Assembly (NCBI GenBank): GCA_050300015.1 | Contig: JBNKWZ010000029.1 | Span: 1 to 64,000 of the forward strand | DNA length: 64,000 bases | Source: CAYZQH01 sp050300015 | Lineage (GTDB): Bacteria; Pseudomonadota; Gammaproteobacteria; Pseudomonadales; Cellvibrionaceae | Direction of reading: 5' to 3' | Shown here: one piece after another, positions 26,742 to 35,199 of the stretch | Position numbering within the stretch: position 1 is the stretch's first letter | Layout: each line of letters begins with the position of its first letter | Notes under the pieces: generated by a model | What the model saw: the letters and a program-made list of their open reading frames with translations, nothing else | Databases searched by the model: none | What the model was told of the DNA's origin: nothing | Made by a program: the position numbers and the translations under genes

Positions 26742-27782
26742 TTACCATACTTTGGGCCTGCCTGGCTGAGTTTGTGGTGGACCATTCAGGAATAAATTGG
26801 AGATGGTAGTCTGCGAGTCTTCAAATAACCACCTCTGGTAGACTCGGTCCGCCAAATGCAAAGTTTCCTCTCCAAATCGCTTTGTAGGAATAACATTCCT
26901 GCTTTTTTTGAAGCGCCAATCCCAATAAGTCTGGATGGCCCTTTGCTGGGAGAGCCTGAATTGCTCGTATTTCTTAATATCAGCTGCAAGTGTCTTTCCG
27001 GCTGGTGTCAGTCTGTTCATTAGGTACCGGTATATTTGCTCATCCGGGAAATCCAGGATTGCAAAGACCTCCGCATTACCCGGCACTTTCTCTCCATTCA
27101 CTTGGAGGTAGGCTTCAACTAGTTTCATCATTCGGTCGCCCACAGGCTTAAAGGGCTGAAAAGCCGTGATTCTTAGTGTGAGTAATACAATACCTGGAAT
27201 ATCAATGGGCCATTGAGAATCGATACTGGTGATCTTTGAAAGCCTGAATAACACGAGCCTTAGTGCCAGTTCGTCTATTCGCTCTAAAGCCAGATAGGGA
27301 ACCGAATCGAGATACAGGCTCTTATATTGAATGCCCAAACAGCAGTCCGATTCATGAAATAGCTGCCCATTAAGGCGTGGTTTAAGTTGATCGATGGTTT
27401 GGCTGAGCTTTTTCTCCGGCATTAAAGGTGTCGCAAGTAACTGCCAAATGGGGTGGGTACGAATCCAGGCAATATCGCCATGCAGGCTGTCGACTCTAGC
27501 TGCCAATTCTGCGTTGATCGTAGCTATCATTCCGTCGCGTATCCGGCGCCAGCACAACATACTCCCTTTTAAAGCATGATGTCCCGGGTCCCAAATCAAA
27601 AGTTTTAGCTCATGTTCACTTGGGAATGCCGCCGCAAAGTCCCTGGTCGTTGGTCCTCGCACTCTAAGTTTGATTCTGAATTCCTGCTCCAGGGCCCTGT
27701 ACCAGGTCATTGTGCAAGTTGATTTTGCATATCGAGCCAGAATTTTGAGCGTGGTGGAACCTTTGGTCACTCCTTGATGCAT
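26742..27782 (-). CDS. Unrecognised 346-residue protein of the mobile region
   Basis: A 346-residue basic protein, no signal peptide or membrane segment. Sequence is helix-rich with many R/K and W residues (for example CWRRIRDGM, QTYWDWRFKKSRN). I recognise no domain. The C-terminal part (RLSQQRAIQTYWDWRFKK, HLADRVYQRWLF) looks like a nucleic-acid-binding helical region. It converges tail to tail, without a gap, on the duplicated-HTH gene and diverges from 27952. The conserved composition suggests a real gene, probably a component of the mobile element. Confidence 0.6.
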   Translation of the reverse strand: MHQGVTKGSTTLKILARYAKSTCTMTWYRALEQEFRIKLRVRGPTTRDFAAAFPSEHELKLLIWDPGHHALKGSMLCWRRIRDGMIATINAELAARVDSLHGDIAWIRTHPIWQLLATPLMPEKKLSQTIDQLKPRLNGQLFHESDCCLGIQYKSLYLDSVPYLALERIDELALRLVLFRLSKITSIDSQWPIDIPGIVLLTLRITAFQPFKPVGDRMMKLVEAYLQVNGEKVPGNAEVFAILDFPDEQIYRYLMNRLTPAGKTLAADIKKYEQFRLSQQRAIQTYWDWRFKKSRNVIPTKRFGEETLHLADRVYQRWLFEDSQTTISNLFLNGPPQTQPGRPKVW

Positions 27783-27951
27783 TGGTTTCTCAAATGGTAG
27801 ATCTATTGTTGGGTTCTGTAGATCATTGATTTTTAATAGAAAAAGCTAATGTAAGACGGTTTTTCTTTCCGAAAAAGGCTAAAAATCTGTCGCTTCTCAA
27901 TAAATACCCCCTCCAGTAAGCTGTAGAAAATTTTATTCCCTGCGAATACCT

Positions 27952-28281
27952 GTGACAAATCTTGAAGGAGAGATGTTGGCCGAACAAGAAATTCATCTCC
28001 TGGCAAAGCGAATACAAAAAGATATCGAAACGCGATACGGGGAGAAAATATCGCTCACTGAGCTTTCCAGGCTGTTTTGCTTCAGTAGCCGGGAATCGAT
28101 GATTCGGCTTATTCAGCTTGGGCAGTTCCCGGTTGAAGTGGCACGAGAAAAGGGTTGGAGCGCCGGGGAAGTGACGGTTGGCGCGGTTAAAAACGTTCTT
28201 ATTGATCAGTATCTTGGATCAGTTAGAAAAGCGGAAAAACACACTGAAGAGGAGAAAAACGATGAACTAAAAACGTCATAA
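27952..28281 (+). CDS. Small HTH-like protein, paralogue of the 26.2-kb gene product
   Basis: Up to 109 residues. It has one copy of the module found twice in the 26238-26741 product: LTELSRLFCFSSRESMIRLIQLGQFPVEV, then GWSAGEVTVGAVKNVLIDQY. The C-terminal tail is charged and likely disordered. The start is uncertain: GTG at 27952 has no clear ribosome-binding site, while AAGGAG at 27965-27970 better serves the TTG at 27976 (or, with short spacing, the ATG at 27973). It is probably a DNA-binding regulator or adaptor of the mobile element. Confidence 0.55.
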   Translation: MTNLEGEMLAEQEIHLLAKRIQKDIETRYGEKISLTELSRLFCFSSRESMIRLIQLGQFPVEVAREKGWSAGEVTVGAVKNVLIDQYLGSVRKAEKHTEEEKNDELKTS

Positions 28282-28513
28282 CCAGCAAATGTAACTGGCA
28301 TACGTAGTCCCTAAACATGAAAAAGCCTTGGAGGTGCGCCAACACCTGCAAGGCCGGGAAGTCTTAAGTTTGTGCTCAGACTTTCCCTCATTCTATGCTC
28401 TCCAGAGCCCATGTCAAGGCCTTTGGTGGCCGGGGATTCGTATGCCTGAAAGAAAAACGGGTGGTGCCCACAAAAGACTATCGGCACCACTCAATTAATA
28501 AAGGATACGAAAA

Positions 28514-28837
28514 ATGTCATATGTCATAGATGAACGAATGAATGAGGGTTCACAAAATTACGAGCGTTTTGCTTATGCTGGCGGCTTAATCAACCAACTT
28601 GGCTTGTTTGACGATGAGAATAGAAGTAGAGGCACTCTCCGCCTTCCCTCCCATCGAGAAACTGTTGATCGAAAGCTTGAGCCCGACTGGGCTGTTGTCC
28701 TTGAATTGCTCAATCAGCTTGATATTTCTCTCGATAAAGCGCGCAAAATCCACAATGCGTTGAACCCTGATCGCGCATATTCCGCTGTTCGCTTTCGGAT
28801 TAAGTTCCGCCAGGAAATGGCGAGGATAGCGTCATGA
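28514..28837 (+). CDS. Free-standing copy of the IstA N-terminal DNA-binding domain
   Basis: A 107-residue protein. Residues about 55-104 (EPDWAVVLELLNQL...NPDRAYSAVRFRIKF) align without gaps to the IstA product's own N-terminal region (DPNWHRVFELMKNK...NPTDAYSYTQFTVKY). It is thus a separate copy of the transposase's DNA-recognition domain, without catalytic part. AAGGA precedes the ATG and the stop overlaps the istA start in ATGA. Possible roles are titrating or repressing transposition, or helping to bind the element ends; this is inference. Confidence 0.7.
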   Translation: MSYVIDERMNEGSQNYERFAYAGGLINQLGLFDDENRSRGTLRLPSHRETVDRKLEPDWAVVLELLNQLDISLDKARKIHNALNPDRAYSAVRFRIKFRQEMARIAS

Positions 28838-30381
28838 AAATAGAAAAACTAATTATCGATCGGGAGATCTGTCGTGCGATTGGCACGACAGATTTGTCGG
28901 CAAACGATATTGCTCAAATGTACAGCACGACCCCAAAGCGGGTGTCGCGCATCAAGAAACTACTGCTGCGCAAAAGTTTCGGTTGGCTCGAAGTTGAAAA
29001 ATTAAGCCACCAAAAACTGCAAAGTGTCTTATACCCAAAACGTAAAAATCGCTATGTTCGGCGTGATCCAAATTGGCATCGTGTCTTTGAGTTGATGAAA
29101 AATAAACATCAGACTCTGGTTCAACTTTGGGAAGAGTATCGGCTGGAAAACCCAACTGATGCATACTCCTATACACAATTCACGGTGAAATATAATGAAT
29201 TCGTAAGCACGGTCGACGTGACTATGCGACAAATTCATCGCCCCGGCGAAAAAGTCTTTGTCGATTTCGCTGGGCTCACGATTCCCTATATTGAAAACGG
29301 AGTAAAGAAAAAAGCGCACATATTTGTGGCTGTGTCAGGCGCAAGTAATTACACCTTTGCTGTAGCTTGTCGCGATCAAAGTAGTGAATCGTGGATTAAT
29401 GCTCATAATTTGATGTTTCGATACTTTGGAGGCGTACACCAAATTCTCGTTCCTGATAATTTAAAGGCCGCTGTAATTAGTGCGGGTTCGACACCCGTGT
29501 TGAATCGTGTGTATTTGGAGATGGCGAAGCATTATGGAATCGTGATTGCTCCAGCCCGCGTACGTAAACCTCAAGATAAATCCAAGGCAGAATTGGGTGT
29601 TCTGTTTGTATCTCGCTGGATAACAGCACCTTTACGTCGTCGTGAATTTTTCTCTTTGGAGGAAATTAATGAAGCAATAAGAGAAATGTTACCCGCGCTT
29701 AATGAGCGAAAATTCAAGCGTATTTCTGGATCTCGGCATCTTCGTTTCCTTGAGGTTGATAAGCCAGCACTAAAGACCCTTCCAAACAACGCCTTTGAAT
29801 TTAAAAAGTGGCTGCCAGTTAGGAAGGTGCCTGCGGATTATCACGTAGTCGTAGAGGAGCATGCTTATAGCGTTCCGTACAAGTATGTTGGCAAGCCGGT
29901 AGAGATTTGTTTCTCTCATTCGATGATTCAAATTTTTTACGACAACAAACGAATTGCTTCGCACAAAAGGAGTTATGAAAAAGATGGGCGGACGCTGGAT
30001 AAGTCGCATTTTACCAAAGCGCACCAACATCAGCTAGAGCGCGAATTGACCGACTATGTGCGCTGGGCTAAAAGTATTGGTCCGTACTCTGAACTGGCTG
30101 TCGAAGCTCAATTTGAAGGTAAACAACCTTTTTCGCCAGACGCGGCATTGTGTTGCGATAAATTAAAAAGGTTAAGTTTTTTACATGGCGAAGATCGATT
30201 TGAAGCCGCATGCAAACGTGCCAGTTATCTTCGATCGTTCTCGTATAAGACCATTAATTCCATTCTTGCTCGGCGTGTAGAGTCTCTCGATCTGCCTGAA
30301 AATCTCAGTGATTTCTCAATGCCACTGCATGCCAATATCCGTGGGAGCGGGTATTACCAGCCAACCGGAGGTCAACTATGA
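28834..30381 (+). CDS. istA: IS21-family transposase IstA
   Basis: A 515-residue DDE transposase. N-terminal helix-turn-helix region (SANDIAQMYSTTPKRVSRIKK, about residues 18-38) is followed by a second DNA-binding region (80-130). The catalytic core has D in VFVDFAG (about 148), D in ILVPDNLKAAV (about 208) and E in KSKAELGV (about 253). The C-terminal beta-barrel region (YHVVVEEHAYSVPYKYVGK) is typical of the family. Length is normal and no break is visible, so it looks active. Overlaps by 4 bases on both sides. Confidence 0.92.
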   Translation: MKIEKLIIDREICRAIGTTDLSANDIAQMYSTTPKRVSRIKKLLLRKSFGWLEVEKLSHQKLQSVLYPKRKNRYVRRDPNWHRVFELMKNKHQTLVQLWEEYRLENPTDAYSYTQFTVKYNEFVSTVDVTMRQIHRPGEKVFVDFAGLTIPYIENGVKKKAHIFVAVSGASNYTFAVACRDQSSESWINAHNLMFRYFGGVHQILVPDNLKAAVISAGSTPVLNRVYLEMAKHYGIVIAPARVRKPQDKSKAELGVLFVSRWITAPLRRREFFSLEEINEAIREMLPALNERKFKRISGSRHLRFLEVDKPALKTLPNNAFEFKKWLPVRKVPADYHVVVEEHAYSVPYKYVGKPVEICFSHSMIQIFYDNKRIASHKRSYEKDGRTLDKSHFTKAHQHQLERELTDYVRWAKSIGPYSELAVEAQFEGKQPFSPDAALCCDKLKRLSFLHGEDRFEAACKRASYLRSFSYKTINSILARRVESLDLPENLSDFSMPLHANIRGSGYYQPTGGQL

Positions 30382-31133
30382 ACAACAATCAAACTTATGT
30401 TTTGCTAAAGGATATGCGCTTTCATGGAATGGCGGAAGCATTTGCTCGAATGTTAGATAACCCTGAGCTTATGCCCGATACACCGATGGAATTTATTGCA
30501 GTTCTTGCGGATGCAGAAAACTACTTCCGAGAAGAGAGAGGTCAGGCTCTTCGAAAAAGGAATGCAAAGTTAAGACATAGTAATGCTTGTCTTGAAGACT
30601 TTGATTTTTCGCGCGAACGAGGCGTGAGCCGTCAGATGATCGCTTGGTTGGGCCGACTTAGCTGGTTGGACAAAAAGCAAAACCTGATTATTACGGGTGG
30701 AACGGGATCAGGTAAAACTGATTTGGCGTGTGCATTGGCAAATCAGGTGATTCGCTCCGGTTCTCCAGCATTGTATACGCGGGTGCCTCGGTTAGTGGAA
30801 GAGCTGGAAATTGCACATGGTGATGGCTCGCTACCCAGTATACGGAAGAAGCTTCAGAAGCCGAGCGTGTTAATTTTGGATGACTGGGCTGTATCTCCCA
30901 TCACCGCGCGTGGCCGCCTCGATTTATTAGAAATTATTGAAGACCGCTCCAATAAAGGTTCCTTGATTATCACGTCCCAAATGCCGATTGCCAAGTGGCA
31001 TGAATATCTGGGTGATCCAACTATTGCCGATGCAATTCTCGATCGTGTAGTTCACCGTTCGCACAAAATTGAATTCACTGGACCTTCGATGCGGAAAATT
31101 AAAGAATCAGTAGGAGAAACAAATTATGTTTAA
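30378..31133 (+). CDS. istB: IS21-family helper ATPase IstB
   Basis: A 251-residue AAA+ ATPase of the DnaC/IstB family, which assembles on target DNA and stimulates IstA. Walker A GGTGSGKTDLA lies at about 111-121, Walker B VLILDDWAVSP near 168-178, and the sensor region LIITSQMPIAKWHEYLGDPTIADAILDRVVH closes the domain. An N-terminal helix (DMRFHGMAEAFARML) is the usual partner-binding start. Intact and of normal length. Confidence 0.93.
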   Translation: MNNNQTYVLLKDMRFHGMAEAFARMLDNPELMPDTPMEFIAVLADAENYFREERGQALRKRNAKLRHSNACLEDFDFSRERGVSRQMIAWLGRLSWLDKKQNLIITGGTGSGKTDLACALANQVIRSGSPALYTRVPRLVEELEIAHGDGSLPSIRKKLQKPSVLILDDWAVSPITARGRLDLLEIIEDRSNKGSLIITSQMPIAKWHEYLGDPTIADAILDRVVHRSHKIEFTGPSMRKIKESVGETNYV

Positions 31134-32007
31134 TGATGTGATACCACTTAATGTTGGTATGTCGACGTACATGCCTTCGACTTACTTTCCTGGACTGGAA
31201 AATCTACCCTTTGAGCAAAAGGTGGATGGCCTTATGTCATTTCATATCGGCCTGGAATTTGATCACTACCATCGAGTATTGCTTGAAAATCCTAACTATC
31301 AGGAATGGTTTCACAAGCGGGGAATACCGGTTACGAAAGATATTATAAAGCGCTTTAAACTGGGTTTCGCCGATAACACCTTCGGCAAAAAAGTTACGCG
31401 AGAACATGGTCGTAAAGCTGAAGTCTATAGAGGGAATATGCAACGCGCTGGACTCTATAAGCACACCGGTCGGCCTTTTTTTCATGGTGATATGGTTTTT
31501 CCGCTAACGGATGACCGGGGAAAACTAACTGGAGCTTACGGAAGGCGAGTTACGTCGGAGAATCGTGCTTCCCATTTATACCATCGCCAATGGAATCTGG
31601 GTGAATCATTGTTTTTTAATCAGGAGATTCTGACGACGAGTAAGCAGGTAATATTTTGTAAATCACCTGTCGAAGCGCTCAATTTCATTTGTGCAGGATT
31701 CGAAAATGTGGTCGCTACTATGGGAATCTACAACTTCTCGGAAAAGCACTTGCAAAAAATAGTAGATGCAAACCTAACTGAAGTTATCCTGGCTATAGAT
31801 AATTCTGATCAAGGAAATCTGGTGAGTGGCGTGATTGCTCAATGCCTGAATTCTGATGGTGTCTTTTGTTCAAGGCTTAAGCTACCGAAAAACCACGACG
31901 TCAATGAATTCGCAAGGCGGTATAGCGATAAAAAGGCATCACTGACTCATTTGGTTAAATCAAAGTTCCCGTTTAGTCAAAGCTATGAAAACCTGATGGG
32001 AAGATAA
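31126..32007 (+). CDS. Toprim/DnaG-primase-like protein of the mobile operon
   Basis: A 293-residue protein resembling the catalytic core of DnaG-type primases without the zinc-binding domain. Residues about 60-150 match the DnaG RNAP-basal/N-terminal region (GIPVTKDIIKRFKLGFADN; GDMVFPLTDDRGKLTGAYGRRV). A Toprim domain follows (about 175-260). Its motif I reads FCKSPVEALNF, where the usual glutamate is a lysine, and the DxD motif reads IDNSDQG, so catalytic activity is doubtful. AGGAG precedes the ATG; the start overlaps istB by 8 bases. Its position implies a role in replication or repair of the transposing element. Confidence 0.7.
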   Translation: MFNDVIPLNVGMSTYMPSTYFPGLENLPFEQKVDGLMSFHIGLEFDHYHRVLLENPNYQEWFHKRGIPVTKDIIKRFKLGFADNTFGKKVTREHGRKAEVYRGNMQRAGLYKHTGRPFFHGDMVFPLTDDRGKLTGAYGRRVTSENRASHLYHRQWNLGESLFFNQEILTTSKQVIFCKSPVEALNFICAGFENVVATMGIYNFSEKHLQKIVDANLTEVILAIDNSDQGNLVSGVIAQCLNSDGVFCSRLKLPKNHDVNEFARRYSDKKASLTHLVKSKFPFSQSYENLMGR

Positions 32008-32011
32008 AATT

Positions 32012-32956
32012 ATGTGGCGAGCACAAAGTGTTAAAACCATTGAGCAGGCGATTGATTTTTATTTGGATGATTGTGTAGCTTTGGGGATGAGTCCAAACAC
32101 GATTATTACGAAACGACAATCGCTCATTCGTTTTTACGAGTGGTGCTCGTCACATAAAATATTTGATCCGAATGAAATCAGCCTGGATGTAATGGAGGGG
32201 TATCGTGTTTACCTTCACGAGTACAGAAAAATTCTTGATGGAAAACCGCTAGCTCGAAATTCCAAGCATAAGTTTCTTACTGACCTAAAGTTATTTATGC
32301 GCCGTTTGCATCGACGTAAGGTTGTATCTCATGCTGAATTTGAAGAGTTCGAGCTGCCTAAATTTCAGAAAAAGATACCACGGAATGTGCCTTCGCATGA
32401 TGAGGTTGAACTTATTCTTAGGCAACCTCTACTCAGATGTAACGATCTTGGGGTATTGGATAGAACAATTATGGAGCTGTTTTATTCCAGTGCAATTCGC
32501 CGATCGGAATTGATTCGTCTTCGTCTTGGCCATTTAGATATGAATAAACGGATTCTGATAATTCTGGAGGGAAAAGGAATGAAAGATAGACGTCTGCCAA
32601 TCCTTGAAAGAGCACACAGTTGGCTTGAGGTTTACCTAAAGGACATCAGGCCTAGATGCTTGGGTTTTGATTCTGAAGACTTTGTTTTTATATCTCCCAA
32701 TGGCACCCCTTGCACTGCCAATCAGGTTGGTCAGAGAGTGGGTAAATATATTCGGCGTTCGGGTGTCAATATTGATGGTGCTTGCCATGTGTTCAGGCAT
32801 GCTGTTGCGACTTCAATGCTGGACAATGGCGCTGACATAAGACACGTGCAAGTTATGCTGGGACATGCAGATATATCGACCACTCAAATATATACACATG
32901 TTGGTATTAAAAAGCTGGAAGAAGTACATGCGCGTACCCATCCGGCAACTCAGTAG
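32012..32956 (+). CDS. Tyrosine recombinase (XerC/D-like)
   Basis: A 314-residue tyrosine recombinase. It has an N-terminal SAM-like core-binding domain (about 5-105) and a catalytic domain with R in SSAIRRSELIRLR (about 168), K in GKGMKDRRLP, HxxR in CHVFRHAVATSM (about 257-260), H in LGHADISTTQ and the nucleophile Y in QIYTHV (about 296). All six catalytic positions appear filled. It lies 4 bases after the Toprim gene, so it belongs to the same operon. It could resolve a transposition cointegrate formed by IstAB, as in Tn3-like and Tn4430-like elements; that is inference. Confidence 0.9.
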   Translation: MWRAQSVKTIEQAIDFYLDDCVALGMSPNTIITKRQSLIRFYEWCSSHKIFDPNEISLDVMEGYRVYLHEYRKILDGKPLARNSKHKFLTDLKLFMRRLHRRKVVSHAEFEEFELPKFQKKIPRNVPSHDEVELILRQPLLRCNDLGVLDRTIMELFYSSAIRRSELIRLRLGHLDMNKRILIILEGKGMKDRRLPILERAHSWLEVYLKDIRPRCLGFDSEDFVFISPNGTPCTANQVGQRVGKYIRRSGVNIDGACHVFRHAVATSMLDNGADIRHVQVMLGHADISTTQIYTHVGIKKLEEVHARTHPATQ

Positions 32957-32966
32957 CAGCGGAATT

Positions 32967-33881
32967 TTACCAGGGAAGTAGATTTTCGTACTTTTGGGGC
33001 AGCAAGCTGTATTCTCCCCATCCCATTTCTTTGCCCTTGTACTCAGAATCGCCCCAGCTTAAGTGCTTATGGAAGATTATTATCCGCCCAACCGAATTTT
33101 CATTGATATGCTTCCGTCGATCTAAATCAAAAGCTGTATAGAGTTTTAAAGGATACGAAACATTTGACTCAATGGTAATCGCATTTCTGAAGTCGAGCTT
33201 TTTAAATTTAGTGATCCTTCCAAAAAATAACCAGGGTGAATCACCGGATTGCTCATCAAGATTCGTGGTGGGATAGAGTAAATCTGATAGTAACATTGGC
33301 ATCCGGGACCCCGGAAGAAAAAAGCCTTTTTTAAGGTTTTTTGGAAAGTTTCTACACAGCCCCATTACTGTTGAAAACTTCCCCATGACAGAGCATGTTT
33401 CTCCTCTATGTCTTCCAATCGGAACTTGAGTTTCTTTCCCTTCAGTGTCTTCTATAGCGCATTGATTGAACTCACCATTTTCATCCAGGTCGTCATCTTC
33501 CGTCGGTGGGGATTGTGCAAACCCAGAAATAACAGCTAGCGCCTCATTTTCCACTGCTTGTTTGACTTCTTCTTCGTTTTTATAAAATAGTCCAGGTTTA
33601 GCGTCGGTTCTCCAGTCGCATGTTTTACTTTCCGGATATTTCTCTTTATCTCGATGTTTAAAATGCGCTGTAATACCAGAGCTTGAGATATTTTTTAACG
33701 AAGGATATCTGGAAAGAGGTGTGAAGCATAATGGACAAAATATGTGATTTTTCATCTCTGCAGTAAATTCGCCGGGAGTCACCTCAAGCGCTTCCGCTTC
33801 CAACCGATTTGTGTCCGCCAGATTGAATTGCCAAGTGGGAGAGTAATATGCGTAAAGGATTCGGTGCTTTCCCTCGGTCAT
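32967..33881 (-). CDS. CoiA-like zinc-ribbon protein, unrecognised function
   Basis: A 304-residue soluble protein. Residues about 45-85 carry CPLC, a serine/threonine stretch, then HFKHRDKEK...CDW, the pattern of the CoiA-like N-terminal domain that combines a zinc ribbon with a histidine motif. The rest, including an acidic patch (EDDDLDENGE) and a C-terminal beta-rich region, is not recognised. I start at the ATG at 33881, with GAGGG 8 bases upstream and 10 bases after the fic stop; a longer frame from 33935 overlaps fic. It forms an operon with fic and converges on the recombinase gene. Confidence 0.6.
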   Translation of the reverse strand: MTEGKHRILYAYYSPTWQFNLADTNRLEAEALEVTPGEFTAEMKNHIFCPLCFTPLSRYPSLKNISSSGITAHFKHRDKEKYPESKTCDWRTDAKPGLFYKNEEEVKQAVENEALAVISGFAQSPPTEDDDLDENGEFNQCAIEDTEGKETQVPIGRHRGETCSVMGKFSTVMGLCRNFPKNLKKGFFLPGSRMPMLLSDLLYPTTNLDEQSGDSPWLFFGRITKFKKLDFRNAITIESNVSYPLKLYTAFDLDRRKHINENSVGRIIIFHKHLSWGDSEYKGKEMGWGEYSLLPQKYENLLPW

Positions 33882-33891
33882 GTTGATTCCC

Positions 33892-34971
33892 TCATATGTT
33901 TGTTTGCAGCTCGGGCATGTTAAACAGAAGGTCAATCAGTGAGTGATTTGTGTAAACGCTTTCTCTGCCAAGTTTAAATTTTTGCAAAATTCCATCATCT
34001 GCGAGAGCTTCCAGGTACCGCGTAGCCGTTGCACGAGAAACACCAATATCTCGCTCGAGAAAAGCAACTTTTGTGTAGGGATGACGAAATAAATTATTAA
34101 TTAAATCCTGGCTGTAAAATTTATGTTTATTGCGGATGTCTTGCTTTGTTTTTATCAGCAAATGCTGAATTTTTTGTACAAGGTCGATTGTGTGTAGAGC
34201 TGTAGAGCTGACGCCTCTAAGTATATACAGTAACCATGTTTCCCATTCTTTATTGTCGCGTACATTTTGAAGCTCAACGTAATACTCGGATTTTGTTTGG
34301 TTAATGTATCGACTTAAATACAATATCGGTGTATCCAGCAAATTCACGAGCACTAAATAAAGAATGTTAATAATACGCCCGGTGCGACCGTTGCCGTCAT
34401 AAAACGGGTGAATAGTCTCAAATTGATGGTGAATTAATGCCATACAAATTAGCGGGTCCAGAGTTTGTTCTGTATTGATGAAATGCTCCAGCTCTGACAT
34501 ATATTGGGGTACTAACTCAGGTGATGGTGGTTCGAAAACAACCTCTCCGGTCTTGTCATTTTTTAGTACGGTGCCGGGTGTTTTTCGGAAGCCGGTGCGG
34601 TTACCTTCGAGGGTTTGCTGAACTTCCAGAATGGTGTTGAGAGTTAGAGCGTTTTGCTGCTTTACTTTGTCAAAGCCGGATCGCAGGGCAGCAGCATAGT
34701 AGGCAACTTCCTTTGCTATTGGATCAGAAATGCTGGTTTGAAGTTCTTCCTTATACAGGGCATCCTGGGTGGTAATGATGTTTTCAATCGCCGAGCTACT
34801 TTGGGCTTCTTGAAGAGAAAGTGTGGATATAAGAATACCTTCGTTAGGGATGGTTTTGGCCACACCTTTTAACTCGGCCAGGTGCTTATGTGCTTTGACC
34901 AGAGCACGAAGTACAGGGGCTGTTTCCAGCTCCTGAGCAGGAGGTAGCTTATCAAGGGCGAGATGAGCCAT
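33892..34971 (-). CDS. Fic-domain AMPylator with C-terminal winged helix
   Basis: A 359-residue Fic protein. The Fic motif HPFYDGNGRTGR is at 188-199, with every catalytic residue present, so it should transfer AMP from ATP to a protein. An N-terminal inhibitory helix with the S-x-x-x-E-N motif (S59-N64) marks class II, self-inhibited Fic enzymes. A flap region (FRKTPGTVLKN) lies near 128. The C-terminal 80 residues form a winged helix (HPYTKVAFLERDIGVSRATATRYLEAL), so it probably binds DNA. The array of TGAGAAG boxes starting 20 bases upstream of its start suggests autoregulation. It is first in a two-gene operon. Confidence 0.93.
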   Translation of the reverse strand: MAHLALDKLPPAQELETAPVLRALVKAHKHLAELKGVAKTIPNEGILISTLSLQEAQSSSAIENIITTQDALYKEELQTSISDPIAKEVAYYAAALRSGFDKVKQQNALTLNTILEVQQTLEGNRTGFRKTPGTVLKNDKTGEVVFEPPSPELVPQYMSELEHFINTEQTLDPLICMALIHHQFETIHPFYDGNGRTGRIINILYLVLVNLLDTPILYLSRYINQTKSEYYVELQNVRDNKEWETWLLYILRGVSSTALHTIDLVQKIQHLLIKTKQDIRNKHKFYSQDLINNLFRHPYTKVAFLERDIGVSRATATRYLEALADDGILQKFKLGRESVYTNHSLIDLLFNMPELQTNI

Positions 34972-34991
34972 GTTTCAAAACACTCCATTTA

Positions 34992-35078
34992 TGAGAAGCT
35001 TACGCGAGTTCTTCTCAATAATACCGACTTTTGAGAAGATTGAAAGAGATCTTCTCAAATATTGACATTTTTGAGAAG
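34992..35078. promoter_or_regulatory. Five phased, alternating TGAGAAG boxes upstream of fic
   Basis: TGAGAAG occurs at 34992-34998, 35032-35038 and 35072-35078; its complement CTTCTCA occurs at 35011-35017 and 35051-35057. Start-to-start distances are 19, 21, 19 and 21 bases, exactly a 40-base period, with orientation alternating. This is about two helical turns per step, so all sites lie on one face of the DNA. The nearest candidate binder is the winged helix of the adjacent Fic protein. Confidence 0.75.
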
Positions 35079-35199
35079 GTATGTGTGTTTTGGCGCCATT
35101 GAGGCAGAACCTTGGGGAAATGCTATATAAATCAATAGATTGGAAGCGATACGATGGGTGGATGAATAAGTACAGTTGAACACAGTACTAGCCGTGAGT
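35079..35199. other. Gap between Fic promoter and orphan Rhs tip
   Basis: About 120 bases. No gene. If the mobile element includes the Fic operon, its right end should lie here, but I could not identify an inverted copy of the 26060-26125 repeats. Confidence 0.3.

Larger units (their letters stand above)
28514..32956 (+). mobile_element. IS21-type operon with added primase-like and tyrosine recombinase genes
   Basis: Five genes run head to tail with overlaps of 4, 4 and 8 bases and one 4-base gap: free-standing DNA-binding domain, istA, istB, Toprim/primase-like, tyrosine recombinase. Ordinary IS21 elements carry only istA and istB. Only 10 bases separate the recombinase stop from the stop of the next (convergent) gene, so the physical right end must lie further on, perhaps beyond the Fic gene near 35.1 kb. 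Ends and target duplication could not be determined. Left boundary may be the 22-bp repeats at 26060. Confidence 0.65.
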
